A stretch of DNA of 32,184 nt from positions 1-32,184 of the forward strand of contig JBKKBI010000042.1 of the NCBI GenBank assembly GCA_046714175.1, written 5' to 3'. The stretch comes from UBA11373 sp046714175 (GTDB lineage: Bacteria > Actinomycetota > Acidimicrobiia > Spongiisociales > UBA11373). Positions 15,366 to 23,149 of the stretch are shown here, piece by piece (positions within the stretch are counted from its first letter, which is position 1; each line of letters begins with the position of its first letter). Position numbers and translations under genes: made by a program. Under the pieces are notes generated by a model that saw nothing but the letters and a program-made list of their open reading frames with translations, was not told the origin of the DNA and did not search any database.

Positions 15366-17135
15366 CTACACCACTGCGGTGCCCGTTGCCCAGTCCTCGT
15401 AGAGCCCGGCATACACCCCGTCGCGACGCAGCAGGTCGGCGTGGGGGCCGGTCTCGACGAGGATTCCGCGATCGAATACGAGCACCTGGTGTGCCGACTC
15501 GGCGGTGGCGAGGCGATGGGCGATCGTGACTGAGGTGCGCCCGGCGATGAGCCGGTCGATGGCGTGGCGCAACGAGACATCGAGCGCCGGGTCGACTGCC
15601 GATGTGGCTTCGTCGAGGACCAGGAGGTCGGGGTTGGACATCCAGGCCCTGACCAGGGCCACCAGCTGGCGTTCGCCAGCAGAGAGGCTGGAGCCCCGCT
15701 CGCCGACCGGAGTGTCGATTCCCTCGGTGAGCCGGCTCAGCCAGTCTTCTAGGTCGAGCTCATGGAATGCCGCCGCCACTTCTGCAGAGGATGCTCCCGG
15801 GCGTCCGTAGCGGACGTTGTCGGCGATGGTGCCCGTGAAGAGGAATCCCTCCTGGGGGACGAAGGCGACGCGGGAACGCAGGCTGGCATGGGAGGCGTCG
15901 CGTAGGTCACATCCGCCGATCAGCACCGCTCCTCGATCGGGGTCGAGCAACCGCACCAGCAACTTGGCAAAGGTCGTCTTGCCGGATCCGGTGGCACCGA
16001 CGACGGCGACGCGGCTGCCCGGTGGAATCACCACCGACACATCCGACAGGACCTCGGTTCCTCCCGGGTAAGCGAAGCCGACTTCACGGAATTCGACACC
16101 GAGAATTCCCGGCGGGAGATCCACTGGGTCGGCAGCCTCCGGGATCTCGATCGGGGCGTCGAGGGTGTCGACGATGCGACGCAGTCCGGAGGCGGCGCTC
16201 TGGGCGAAGTCGAGGATCTCGACCAGGGTCTGAATTGGCGCGATCAGCAGATTGACCAGGAACAGGAACGCCAGCAGGATCCCGACGGTGATCCCCTCGT
16301 CGGGGCCGAGCCACAGTCCGGCGGCGATGACCACCGCGGTCAGGCCGGCGGCGAAGATCTCGGCGGTGGAAAAGAGGACGTTGCCGAAGTGGGCGGCGCG
16401 GAACTGGGCCTGGAATCTCTTCTCCAACGCATCCGATACCCGCTCCAGGGTGGAGGCTTCGGCACCGTACGCCCGCACCTCGGGGAGAGCGTTGATCGCC
16501 TCTCCCATCACTGCCAGGCTGTTGGCCACGTTCTCCCGCACCCGGTCATAGCGGCGGCGCAGCACTTTTTGGAACCACATCAGGTTGGCGGCGTATCCGA
16601 TCACGCCCACCAGCACCAACAGGGCGAGCCGCCACTCGTAGGCAGCCATTACCGCCAGAGACATCACGACCTGAGTTCCGTTCACCAGGAACATGACCCC
16701 GCCCCACTCGAGGAACTCCTGCAGGGTGGTGATGTCAGAAGTGACCCGGGAGACGAGTGCGCCGCGCCGTTCCGTCTGCACCGTGAGCATCGAGCGCTTG
16801 ATCAGGTGGGAGAAGACCGATACCCGCAGCTCGGAGAGTCCGGTGGAAGCCTGCCTGATCAGCCGCACCAATCCGGCGCGGGTCATGACACCGCCGACAA
16901 TGACCATGAGCAGACCGAACCCGGCTGCGGTGCCCACCGCTCTCAGGTCGACGGAGGTTCCGCTGATGTACTTGTCCAGCGTCTGTTGGACGATGATCGG
17001 AATGAGCAGCTGAACGGCCGTCCCACCTAGGTTGAGCAGAAGCACCACCCACAGCCGATGGGCGATGATCGGTGCCTCGGTGAGGGCCCGTCGGATCGCA
17101 GCCGGAGTGGAGAGACGCGCCGCAGGAGTGCTCAC
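15366..17135 (-). CDS. ABC exporter half-transporter, catalytic-Glu subunit
   Basis: The 589-residue protein fuses a six-helix exporter transmembrane domain (about 20-320) with an ATPase domain. The Walker A is GATGSGKTT, the Walker B LLVLDEATS with catalytic E509, and the switch histidine H540 is in TIAHRLAT. The signature is degenerate, LSAGERQ instead of LSGGQ. GTG 17135 overlaps the stop of the upstream half-transporter by 4 nt, so the two are made together and should form a heterodimer. This subunit supplies the working Walker site; its partner supplies the working signature. The family covers drug, lipid and peptide exporters; the substrate is not visible. Confidence 0.93.
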   Translation of the reverse strand: MSTPAARLSTPAAIRRALTEAPIIAHRLWVVLLLNLGGTAVQLLIPIIVQQTLDKYISGTSVDLRAVGTAAGFGLLMVIVGGVMTRAGLVRLIRQASTGLSELRVSVFSHLIKRSMLTVQTERRGALVSRVTSDITTLQEFLEWGGVMFLVNGTQVVMSLAVMAAYEWRLALLVLVGVIGYAANLMWFQKVLRRRYDRVRENVANSLAVMGEAINALPEVRAYGAEASTLERVSDALEKRFQAQFRAAHFGNVLFSTAEIFAAGLTAVVIAAGLWLGPDEGITVGILLAFLFLVNLLIAPIQTLVEILDFAQSAASGLRRIVDTLDAPIEIPEAADPVDLPPGILGVEFREVGFAYPGGTEVLSDVSVVIPPGSRVAVVGATGSGKTTFAKLLVRLLDPDRGAVLIGGCDLRDASHASLRSRVAFVPQEGFLFTGTIADNVRYGRPGASSAEVAAAFHELDLEDWLSRLTEGIDTPVGERGSSLSAGERQLVALVRAWMSNPDLLVLDEATSAVDPALDVSLRHAIDRLIAGRTSVTIAHRLATAESAHQVLVFDRGILVETGPHADLLRRDGVYAGLYEDWATGTAVV

Positions 17136-18931
17136 GACGCCCTCCGCCGCACTGCGTCATGCTCGTAGGCCTGTACCAAACGGGCATAGCCGGGCTGGGA
17201 GCGCAGCAGAGTGGCGTGGTCACCTTGTGCCACGACACGGCCCTGTTCGACGAAGACGATCTGATCGGCGAGCCGGATCGACGACGGCCGGTAGGCCACG
17301 ATGACGATTGTCGAGGGAAGTGCGGCGGCCCGCAGCCCGCGCAGGATCTCTGCTTCGACGGACGGATCGACGGCCGAGGTGGCGTCGTCGAGGATCAGCA
17401 CCCGCGGCTGGCGTACCAGCGCCCGGGCGAGGGCGACGCGCTGCCGCTGTCCCCCGGAAAGGCTGGCGCCCCGCTCTCCAATTCGAGTGCCATATCCGTT
17501 GGGAAGCTCTTCGATGAAGTCGTGCGCACCGGCGAGCTGCGCGGCAGCTATCACCTGCTCTGTGGTCACTTCGAGGCCCAGGGCGATGTTGCCGGTGACG
17601 GTGTCATCGAACAGGAAGGAGGCCTGGGATACATAGGCGATCTCGCGGGGCAACTGGAAGCGGGCGAAGTCCCGCAGGTCGCGCCCGTCGAGATGGATCC
17701 GTCCCGTACCCGGATCCCACAGCCGGGCGAGCAGCAGCGTCAGCGTGGTCTTTCCGGAGCCGGTGGGTCCGACCACCGCCACTGTCACGCCCGCCGGAAT
17801 GTCGACGACCACGTCGGAGAGCACTGCCTTGTCAGGTTCATATCCGAATCCGACCGTATCGGAGGCCACCGGGGCGGCGCCGCCGTCGACTACCGCCTGC
17901 AGGGCGCCGTAGGCAACCCGCTCATCGGCGTCGAGTACGGCCTCAACCCGGTTCCAGCCGGGGATGGACGCCGCCATGTCGAACAGCACGAACGCGATCA
18001 GCTGGATCGGGAAGGTGAGCAGCGAGAGCAAGTAGAGGGAGGTGACGATGTCGCCTGGTGTGATCGCGCCGGCATCGACCCGGAGCGCACCGACCGCGAG
18101 CAGCACCATGCTCACTGCGGGGATCAACACGACGATCAGGGTGCGGTAGGTCTCCCAGCGCACGCCGACGGCAATGCCGCGGTCACGCAGGTCCTCGGAT
18201 GCGACCCGCAGGCGGTCGGTCTCCATGTCCTCGCGGCCCAGCGACTTGATGGTGAGCGCGCCATCGAAGCTCTCGTGAGCAACTCCGGTGACGACTCCCA
18301 GTTGAGTCTGTATCCCCTCCCAATCCGGATACAGCTTGATGGCCGCCTGGACCTCGACGAAAACGATGAGAGCCATCCCCAGCAGGGCAACCAGCCCCAT
18401 CCAGGGATCGATCAGTGCGAGCAGGATCACCGTGCCGATCACGAGCATTGAGACCCCGGTGGCGTACGGAAGCGGTGCCAGGACGCTGGTGGCCCGCTCG
18501 GTGTCGTTGTCGGCCACCGAGAGCAGATTGCCGATCGACTGGCGACCGAACCAAGAGAGCTCTAGCTCCATCTGGTGGGCGACGAGGCGACGTCGCAGGT
18601 CCTGCTGGTTGCGCAGCTGCAGCCAGCCCGCCGATGTACGGCGCATGATGATGGCGGCGGCGCGCCACAATGCGACCCCCAAAACTGCCACCACCACACC
18701 GACGATGTGGTCGGATGCCGGCTCGCCCTCGTTGAGGATCGGGATGATGGCGGTGTCGGTCACCCAGCCGATGACCGCCGACGAGGCAATGATCGACGCG
18801 GCGAACATTGCCGCTCCGGTGACAGCCGAGGTAAAGGCCCACGGCCGCGCCTTGATGAATCGCGCCACGATGCGCAGCCCGCCACCAAGGACGGCGCGCG
18901 CAGTCGGAGGAGTGCCGGCTTCGGGAGTCAC
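17132..18931 (-). CDS. ABC exporter half-transporter, degenerate-ATPase subunit
   Basis: The 599-residue protein has the same architecture as its downstream partner: six membrane helices (about 25-330), then an ATPase domain with Walker A GPTGSGKTT and canonical signature LSGGQRQR. In the Walker B motif LILDDATS the catalytic Glu is Asp (D516), and the switch His is Tyr (Y547, VAYRPSS). These are the standard losses in the non-hydrolysing site of heterodimeric exporters such as TM287/288 and BmrCD. GTG 18931 is preceded by TAACCT with a 7-nt gap and no ribosome-binding site. It is the first gene of the exporter operon. Confidence 0.93.
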   Translation of the reverse strand: MTPEAGTPPTARAVLGGGLRIVARFIKARPWAFTSAVTGAAMFAASIIASSAVIGWVTDTAIIPILNEGEPASDHIVGVVVAVLGVALWRAAAIIMRRTSAGWLQLRNQQDLRRRLVAHQMELELSWFGRQSIGNLLSVADNDTERATSVLAPLPYATGVSMLVIGTVILLALIDPWMGLVALLGMALIVFVEVQAAIKLYPDWEGIQTQLGVVTGVAHESFDGALTIKSLGREDMETDRLRVASEDLRDRGIAVGVRWETYRTLIVVLIPAVSMVLLAVGALRVDAGAITPGDIVTSLYLLSLLTFPIQLIAFVLFDMAASIPGWNRVEAVLDADERVAYGALQAVVDGGAAPVASDTVGFGYEPDKAVLSDVVVDIPAGVTVAVVGPTGSGKTTLTLLLARLWDPGTGRIHLDGRDLRDFARFQLPREIAYVSQASFLFDDTVTGNIALGLEVTTEQVIAAAQLAGAHDFIEELPNGYGTRIGERGASLSGGQRQRVALARALVRQPRVLILDDATSAVDPSVEAEILRGLRAAALPSTIVIVAYRPSSIRLADQIVFVEQGRVVAQGDHATLLRSQPGYARLVQAYEHDAVRRRAS

Positions 18932-18938
18932 GGCCGAC

Positions 18939-18944
18939 AGGTTA
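18939..18944 (-). promoter_or_regulatory. -10 box of the ABC exporter operon
   Basis: TAACCT on the minus strand lies 7 nt before GTG 18931, consistent with leaderless transcription. Confidence 0.5.
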
Positions 18945-18985
18945 GAGGCGGGGACCGACGGGAACTTCGGCGATGGGGTGGGCGC

Positions 18986-19441
18986 CTATCGCCGGGCGAG
19001 AAGGACGTTCCTGGTCAAGGCCGTCTCGTCGGCATGACCCCGCAAGTGGTCGATGGCGTGGACCAGGGCCCAGGCGGCGATCACCTCGGTGGTGGTTCCG
19101 TCGGCGGCAGGCAGGAGCCGGATGGCCGACCAATCGACGGCCGCGGCTGAGTCGAGTGCCGCAATGCAGTCGGCACCGAAGGTGTCGATCATCTCCAGGA
19201 GTGGTTGCGGCCCGGTGACAGAGGCGGCGAATTCGGCGGGCCGGTCCCGCCGCGGGAGCGATGCTCCGACGGCGAGACTCAGCCAGAGGCGGGTGGAATG
19301 CATGGCATGGGTGGCGAGCACCGCCACCGAGTTGGTGGACTCGTCGCCGGGGCGGGCGTTCAGGGTGGCAGCGTCGAGGCCGTCCACGGCTCGCCGGAGA
19401 ACCACGAAGGCGTCACCGGCAGCCCGCCGGGCGGCGGCCAC
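18986..19441 (-). CDS. DinB-fold protein (mycothiol-dependent isomerase-like)
   Basis: The protein of about 151 residues is a four-helix DinB-type domain. Candidate metal ligands are the histidines in ATHAMHSTRLWL and in the C-terminal ALVHAIDHLRGHADE. In Actinobacteria this fold is common in mycothiol-dependent enzymes such as maleylpyruvate isomerase and in S-transferases. The start is uncertain. GTG 19441 is the nearest standard codon, but it would trim the first helix of the more natural beginning xTDPIVAAARRA, whose first codon is ATT at 19456. An ATG at 19549 would add a 36-residue tail without family character. A TACGCT box (19483-19488) inside that tail argues against ATG 19549. Confidence 0.65.
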   Translation of the reverse strand: MAAARRAAGDAFVVLRRAVDGLDAATLNARPGDESTNSVAVLATHAMHSTRLWLSLAVGASLPRRDRPAEFAASVTGPQPLLEMIDTFGADCIAALDSAAAVDWSAIRLLPAADGTTTEVIAAWALVHAIDHLRGHADETALTRNVLLARR

Positions 19442-19482
19442 AATGGGATCGGTAATCGAGCACCTGCCGGGAAGGGAACCGC

Positions 19483-19488
19483 AGCGTA
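19483..19488 (-). promoter_or_regulatory. -10-like box of the DinB-fold gene
   Basis: TACGCT on the minus strand would start a transcript near 19475, about 19 nt before codon ATT 19456. The leader contains AGG 6 nt before that ATT. Confidence 0.35.
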
Positions 19489-19557
19489 CCGCCTGAGGTT
19501 GCCCCGTATCGAACCGGGGTTGATCGACGATTACTGGACAGAACATCACGGAGGGAC

Positions 19558-20253
19558 ATGCCGGAAATGCGCCACGACCCAGTGACCGACCTCATCAGGC
19601 GGCTGCGCCATGAGGCGGACGCAGCCGACTTCTCTCTGCTCGCCGCTGGCGTCCTGGTCTCACCGGAGCCGCGCGTCGGTCTGCTGAGCCGTCTGCGGGC
19701 TCGGGCCGCCACCGCCGTGGCGGCGTCCGTGGTTGCGGTCGGAGGACTGACCGGAGTCGCCTATGCCTCCAATGGCGCCGTTCCCGGTGACGTTCTCTAC
19801 GGATTGGATCGGGCGCTGGAGTCGGTGGGCATCGGCAATGGCGGGGCTGCGGAGCGCATCGCCGAGGCGATCGACCTCGTCTCCGGCGGTAATCCGGGAC
19901 AAGGCCTGGAGCACGCCGCGACCTTGGTCCCGGATGACGCTGGAGCCGAAGCCGCGGTTTTCGAGGCTGCTGCCGGCCTCGGCCCGGCAGAGCCGGCCGC
20001 GGTGCAAGAGGATGTCCTGGCGCTGCTCGCTTATCTGCGGGACAACGTCGGCGACATCGACGGGCAGACCGTGGCGGATTTCGCCCGGGCGATCGGCGGG
20101 CAACCCGAGGAGCCTCCCGTTGGCGGTCCACCCGAGGATGTGCCTGCGGGCCCCCCGGACTCGACCCCCGGCGGCGGCACGCCCCCCGACGACCCTTCGG
20201 GAAGTCACGGACCTCCGGACTCCATCCCCCCGACCACGACCACGGTGCCCTGA
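19558..20253 (+). CDS. Membrane protein with PGDxLYxxxR motif, next to sigma factor
   Basis: The 231-residue protein has a cytoplasmic N-terminal part (1-44), one membrane helix (about 47-66, ending GVAYASNG) and an extracytoplasmic region. Directly after the helix comes PGDVLYGLDRALE, a pattern seen in actinobacterial membrane proteins encoded beside ECF sigma factors (DUF5667-like). A Pro/Gly/Asp-rich tail ends in Thr residues. It may be an anti-sigma-like partner of the sigma factor 77 bp downstream, but no zinc-binding anti-sigma motif is present. GGAGGG precedes ATG 19558 very closely (2 nt); ATG 19567 with an 11-nt gap is an alternative start. Confidence 0.7.
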   Translation: MPEMRHDPVTDLIRRLRHEADAADFSLLAAGVLVSPEPRVGLLSRLRARAATAVAASVVAVGGLTGVAYASNGAVPGDVLYGLDRALESVGIGNGGAAERIAEAIDLVSGGNPGQGLEHAATLVPDDAGAEAAVFEAAAGLGPAEPAAVQEDVLALLAYLRDNVGDIDGQTVADFARAIGGQPEEPPVGGPPEDVPAGPPDSTPGGGTPPDDPSGSHGPPDSIPPTTTTVP

Positions 20254-20290
20254 CCCGAGGCGTCCCCCATAGTTATCGGACACCAGCCTG

Positions 20291-20310
20291 CGGAGCGGTA
20301 GCGCGCTCCG
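20291..20310 (+). other. Hairpin ahead of the sigma factor gene
   Basis: CGGAGCG / CGCTCCG, a 7-bp stem with loop GTAGCG, sits 19 nt before the sigma factor start. It could terminate the upstream gene or shape the leader of the sigma mRNA. No T-run follows. Confidence 0.4.
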
Positions 20311-20329
20311 GCCACGATGATGGAGGCCC

Positions 20330-20872
20330 GTGCCCGACGACGACGAGTTTCCCGAACTGCTGGCCCGGGCCAAAAAGGGGGATGAACGCGCCTGGCACCG
20401 CCTCTTTCCCTTGGTGTCGGGGCGGGTGGTCGCCTTCCTGGTTTCGCGTGGCACCCCCGACGCCGAGGATGTGGCGGCTGAGGTCTTCGCCGACATCGTG
20501 CGGTCCATCCGGCGTTTTGACGGCGATCAGCGTTCCTTCGTGTCCTGGACCCTCACAATCGCCCATCGCCGGCGAGTCGACGCGGTGCGGGCACTGCAGC
20601 GTCGGCTCGAGGCGGCGGCTCCGGACGCCGAACTGGAGCGCGCCGGCCCCACCGATGTCGAGGGCGACGCGCTAGGTCTGATCGAGGCCGACGCGGCGCG
20701 TCGCCTTTTGGCCCGGCTCACGGCCGACCAGGCCGACGTGCTGGCCCTTCGGATCTACGGCGACCTGTCGCTGCCGGATGTGGCGACCGCTCTGGGAAAG
20801 CCGCTCACGGCTGTCACTTCGCTGCAGCACCGCGGACTGGAAGCGCTGCGGCGCATGCTGGCGTCCGGTTGA
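20330..20872 (+). CDS. ECF-like sigma-70 family factor
   Basis: The 180-residue protein has a sigma region 2 (about 20-88, with PDAEDVAAEVFADIVRSI and FVSWTLTIAHRRRVDAVR) and a region 4 helix-turn-helix (about 125-178, LTADQADVLALRIYGDLSLPDVA ... LQHRGLEALRRML). That is the minimal two-domain ECF layout. ECF factors redirect RNA polymerase to envelope-stress or similar regulons and are normally held by a partner membrane protein, probably the gene upstream. GTG 20330 is preceded by GGAGG, but with only 3 nt between. It converges on the glnR-like gene (37 bp). Confidence 0.85.
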   Translation: MPDDDEFPELLARAKKGDERAWHRLFPLVSGRVVAFLVSRGTPDAEDVAAEVFADIVRSIRRFDGDQRSFVSWTLTIAHRRRVDAVRALQRRLEAAAPDAELERAGPTDVEGDALGLIEADAARRLLARLTADQADVLALRIYGDLSLPDVATALGKPLTAVTSLQHRGLEALRRMLASG

Positions 20873-20909
20873 GGCGGCTCACCGCGTCCGCGAACTGTTT
20901 GGCGACCTC

Positions 20910-21554
20910 TCAGCCGAACCGATACCCGACACTGCGCACTGTGGCGATCCACGATGCGCGCTCCTCGCCGAGCTTGGCTCGTAGCCGACGAACGTGGACA
21001 TCGACGGTTCGGGCGCCGCCAAAGTAGTCGTATCCCCAAACCCTGCTGAGCAGCTGCTCGCGCGACCACACCCTGCCTGAGTTGGTGACGAAGAATCGCA
21101 ACAACTCGTACTCCATAAAGGTGAGATCGATTGGGGCCGTGGCAATCGTCGCTTGGTATGTGGCCAGGTTGAGGGTCAGGTCCTTGAAAGCCATGAGTTC
21201 TGCCGCACCCTCGGCAACCCGCCGTGCCAGGCGTGCGGCTCGCGTCGCCACCTCTTCGGGGGCGTACGGGGCGAGCACGAAGTCGTCACACGACGTTGCT
21301 CCCAGCTCCGCCGTGTGGCGGCGCGGAGCGGCGATCAGCACGGGTACCGACGAGGACTCTTTGACCCGCCGTGCCAGTCCCATTGCCGCAGTCGGTGGGT
21401 CCCCCAACTCCACTACCAGCAAGGCCCATCCCCCTTCAGGTTCCGCCTCGATGACCGCGGCCGCATCGGGGACCGCGAGCAAGGTGTACCCGGCCGCCAC
21501 GAGCGCCTCGGCCAGAGCCGACGAAATGGGTTGGGGATGGGTGGCGATGTGCAT
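20910..21554 (-). CDS. glnR: GlnR-like OmpR-family nitrogen regulator, phosphorylation residues lost
   Basis: The 214-residue protein has an atypical receiver-like half (1-110) and a C-terminal winged helix (about 125-213). The latter contains IDLTFMEYELLRFF and WGYDYFGGARTVDVHVRR, very close to the DNA-binding half of actinobacterial GlnR as I remember it. The phospho-acceptor Asp is Glu (E49), the N-terminal acidic pair is absent (ATHPQ), and the switch Lys is Ala (VLAPYAP). GlnR is an orphan regulator that works without a kinase and controls glutamine synthetase and ammonium uptake. Two glutamine synthetase genes follow directly. No ribosome-binding site is seen at ATG 21554, and the upstream DNA is filled by heptamer repeats. 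Confidence 0.8.
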   Translation of the reverse strand: MHIATHPQPISSALAEALVAAGYTLLAVPDAAAVIEAEPEGGWALLVVELGDPPTAAMGLARRVKESSSVPVLIAAPRRHTAELGATSCDDFVLAPYAPEEVATRAARLARRVAEGAAELMAFKDLTLNLATYQATIATAPIDLTFMEYELLRFFVTNSGRVWSREQLLSRVWGYDYFGGARTVDVHVRRLRAKLGEERASWIATVRSVGYRFG

Positions 21555-21565
21555 GAAGAAGGTTT

Positions 21566-21664
21566 CAGGTGTCAGGTGACAGGTCCAGATTGTGACACCT
21601 GAACTCGGATACCTGACGCCTTTCTCTGCTACCCGAGACCTTGTGACGGACTGCTGACGGCTCT
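21566..21664. repeat. Heptamer inverted array, locus B (CAGGTNN type, mosaic)
   Basis: The plus-strand units are CAGGTGT, CAGGTGA and CAGGTCC at 21566-21586. After 8 nt, inverted units start at 21595 and stay in 7-bp phase: ACACCTG, AACTCGG, ATACCTG, ACGCCTT, then TCTCTGC, TACCCGA and others up to the end of the glnA2-type gene. The arms can pair (AGGTGTCA with TGACACCT). TCTCTGC and TACCCGA match the unit types of the other loci at 24641-24668 and 29888-29908. Confidence 0.6.
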
Positions 21665-21668
21665 GGGC

Positions 21669-22997
21669 TCACAGAATCGGCAGGTACTCCTCCAACTCGA
21701 AGCGGCTTACGTGGCGTTGGTAGCGATCCCATTCCGCCCGCTTGTTGCGCAGGAACCACTCGAATAGGTGCTCACCCAGGGCGGCGGCCACGAGTTCCGA
21801 CGACTCCATGGCATCGAGGGCGGCAGCGAGGTTGCCCGGAATCCGCTCGACGCCTTCCGCCCCCAACTGAGCCGCCGACAGCCCGGACACATCATGGGCG
21901 ACCTCGGGGGGCAACAGGTAGCCACCCTCGATTCCTGCCAGTCCCGCGGCCAGGATCACGGAGAACGCCAGGTAGGGGTTGCACGCCGGGTCGGGGGAGC
22001 GGTACTCGACGCGGGTGCTGGTGGGCTTGCCCTTCTTCGGGGTCGGTATCCGCACCAGCGCAGACTGGTTGTTGCGGGCCCAGGTGATCCATACCGGGGC
22101 GTCGAAGCCGGTGACGAGCCGCTTGTAGGAGTTGACCCACTGATTGGTGACCGCGGTGATCTCGCGGCCGTGGTGGAGCAGGCCGGCCACGAATCCCTGG
22201 GCCGCCTTGGACAGTCCGTACTCGGCGCCGGCCTCATGAAAAGCATTGGTGTCACCCTCGAAGAGCGAGAGGTGCAGGTGCAGCCCGCTGCCGTCGTATG
22301 CCTCGAGAGGCTTGGGCATAAAGGTGGCGTGGATGCCGTGCTGCAAAGCGACCTCTTTGACGGCGAGCCGAGTGGTCATCAGGGCGTCAGCCATCGTCAA
22401 GGCATCCGTGTAGCGGAGGTCGAGTTCGTGCTGGCTCGGTGCCACCTCGTGGTGCGAGGCCTCGACCGGGATGCCCAGGTTCTCCAGCACCATGATCGTC
22501 TTACGCCGATACTCCTGAGCGACATCGAGCGGGGTGAGGTCGAAGTATCCGCCCCGATCCAGAGTCTGTGGAACCGGGCCGGAGTCGGCGAAGTAGAAGT
22601 ACTCCACTTCGGGTCCCACGTAGAAGGTGAAGCCCAGGTCGGCGGCGCGGCGCAGGTTGCGCTTGAGCACCGAGCGGGGATCGCCTTCGAAGGGCTCGCC
22701 GTCAGGTGTGGTCAGGTCGCAGAACATCCGGGCGACGCCAGCGTGGTCGTCTCGCCACGGCAAGATCTGAAAGGTGGTGGCGTCGGGGTGGGCGAGCATG
22801 TCCGCCTCCTGCACCCGCGAGAAGCCGTCGATGGCAGACCCGTCGAACTGCATGCCCTCATCGAAGGCCGTTTCGAGTTCGGCCGGTGTGATCGCAAACG
22901 ACTTCAGGTATCCGAGAACGTCGGTGAACCACAGGCGAATGAAGCGGATGCCGCGCTCCTCCACCGTGTGTAGAACGAAGTCCTCCTGTTTACCCAT
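21669..22997 (-). CDS. glnA2: Glutamine synthetase type I-alpha (GlnA2-like)
   Basis: The 442-residue protein is a type I glutamine synthetase: MQFDGSAIDGF, VGPEVEYF, the ASHHEVAPSQHE metal/ATP region, NQWVNSYKRL and EYRSPDPACNPYLAF. From memory it matches the M. tuberculosis GlnA2 lineage (EFVLxTxEERxIRFxRLWFTDVLG). It has no adenylylation-site Tyr, so it should escape GlnE control. Glutamine synthetase makes glutamine from glutamate, ammonia and ATP; GlnA2-like enzymes are often minor or have altered substrates. GGAGG lies 6 nt before ATG 22997. It is divergent from glnA and transcribed towards glnR. A promoter TTGCCA-17-TAAAAG lies upstream. Confidence 0.93.
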   Translation of the reverse strand: MGKQEDFVLHTVEERGIRFIRLWFTDVLGYLKSFAITPAELETAFDEGMQFDGSAIDGFSRVQEADMLAHPDATTFQILPWRDDHAGVARMFCDLTTPDGEPFEGDPRSVLKRNLRRAADLGFTFYVGPEVEYFYFADSGPVPQTLDRGGYFDLTPLDVAQEYRRKTIMVLENLGIPVEASHHEVAPSQHELDLRYTDALTMADALMTTRLAVKEVALQHGIHATFMPKPLEAYDGSGLHLHLSLFEGDTNAFHEAGAEYGLSKAAQGFVAGLLHHGREITAVTNQWVNSYKRLVTGFDAPVWITWARNNQSALVRIPTPKKGKPTSTRVEYRSPDPACNPYLAFSVILAAGLAGIEGGYLLPPEVAHDVSGLSAAQLGAEGVERIPGNLAAALDAMESSELVAAALGEHLFEWFLRNKRAEWDRYQRHVSRFELEEYLPIL

Positions 22998-23058
22998 GAA
23001 CGACCTCCGGCGGGGCATGGTACGGGGCGCTGGAGATGCTGAGAAGGGGACGCAACCT

Positions 23059-23087
23059 CTTTTAACACAGCGTTCATGGAGTGGCAA
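23059..23087 (-). promoter_or_regulatory. Promoter of glnA2-type gene (-35/-10)
   Basis: TTGCCA (23087-23082) and TAAAAG (23064-23059) on the minus strand are 17 bp apart. The leader runs about 55 nt to the ribosome-binding site GGAGG. Confidence 0.5.
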
Positions 23088-23099
23088 TCGCGGTGAAAT
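23062..23099. promoter_or_regulatory. Candidate (degenerate) GlnR box between the two glnA genes
   Basis: Four 5-mers are spaced by exactly 6 nt: TTAAC, TTCAT, GCAAT and GAAAT. GlnR sites in Streptomyces are gTnAc-N6-GaAAc pairs; here the first and last elements fit partly and the middle two poorly. The block covers the glnA2-type promoter. This is a weak call from spacing and context. Confidence 0.3.
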
Positions 23100-23149
23100 G
23101 GAAGGCGGGTACAACACCGGGTCGCATCGCCGAGGATGAGGAGATACAG

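Noticed and set aside
19502..19519. A T-arm-like sequence (GGTTCGATA between CCCC and GGGG on the minus strand) suggesting a tRNA
   Set aside because: The stem does not pair correctly around the TTCGATA loop, and no acceptor, D or anticodon stems are found around it.
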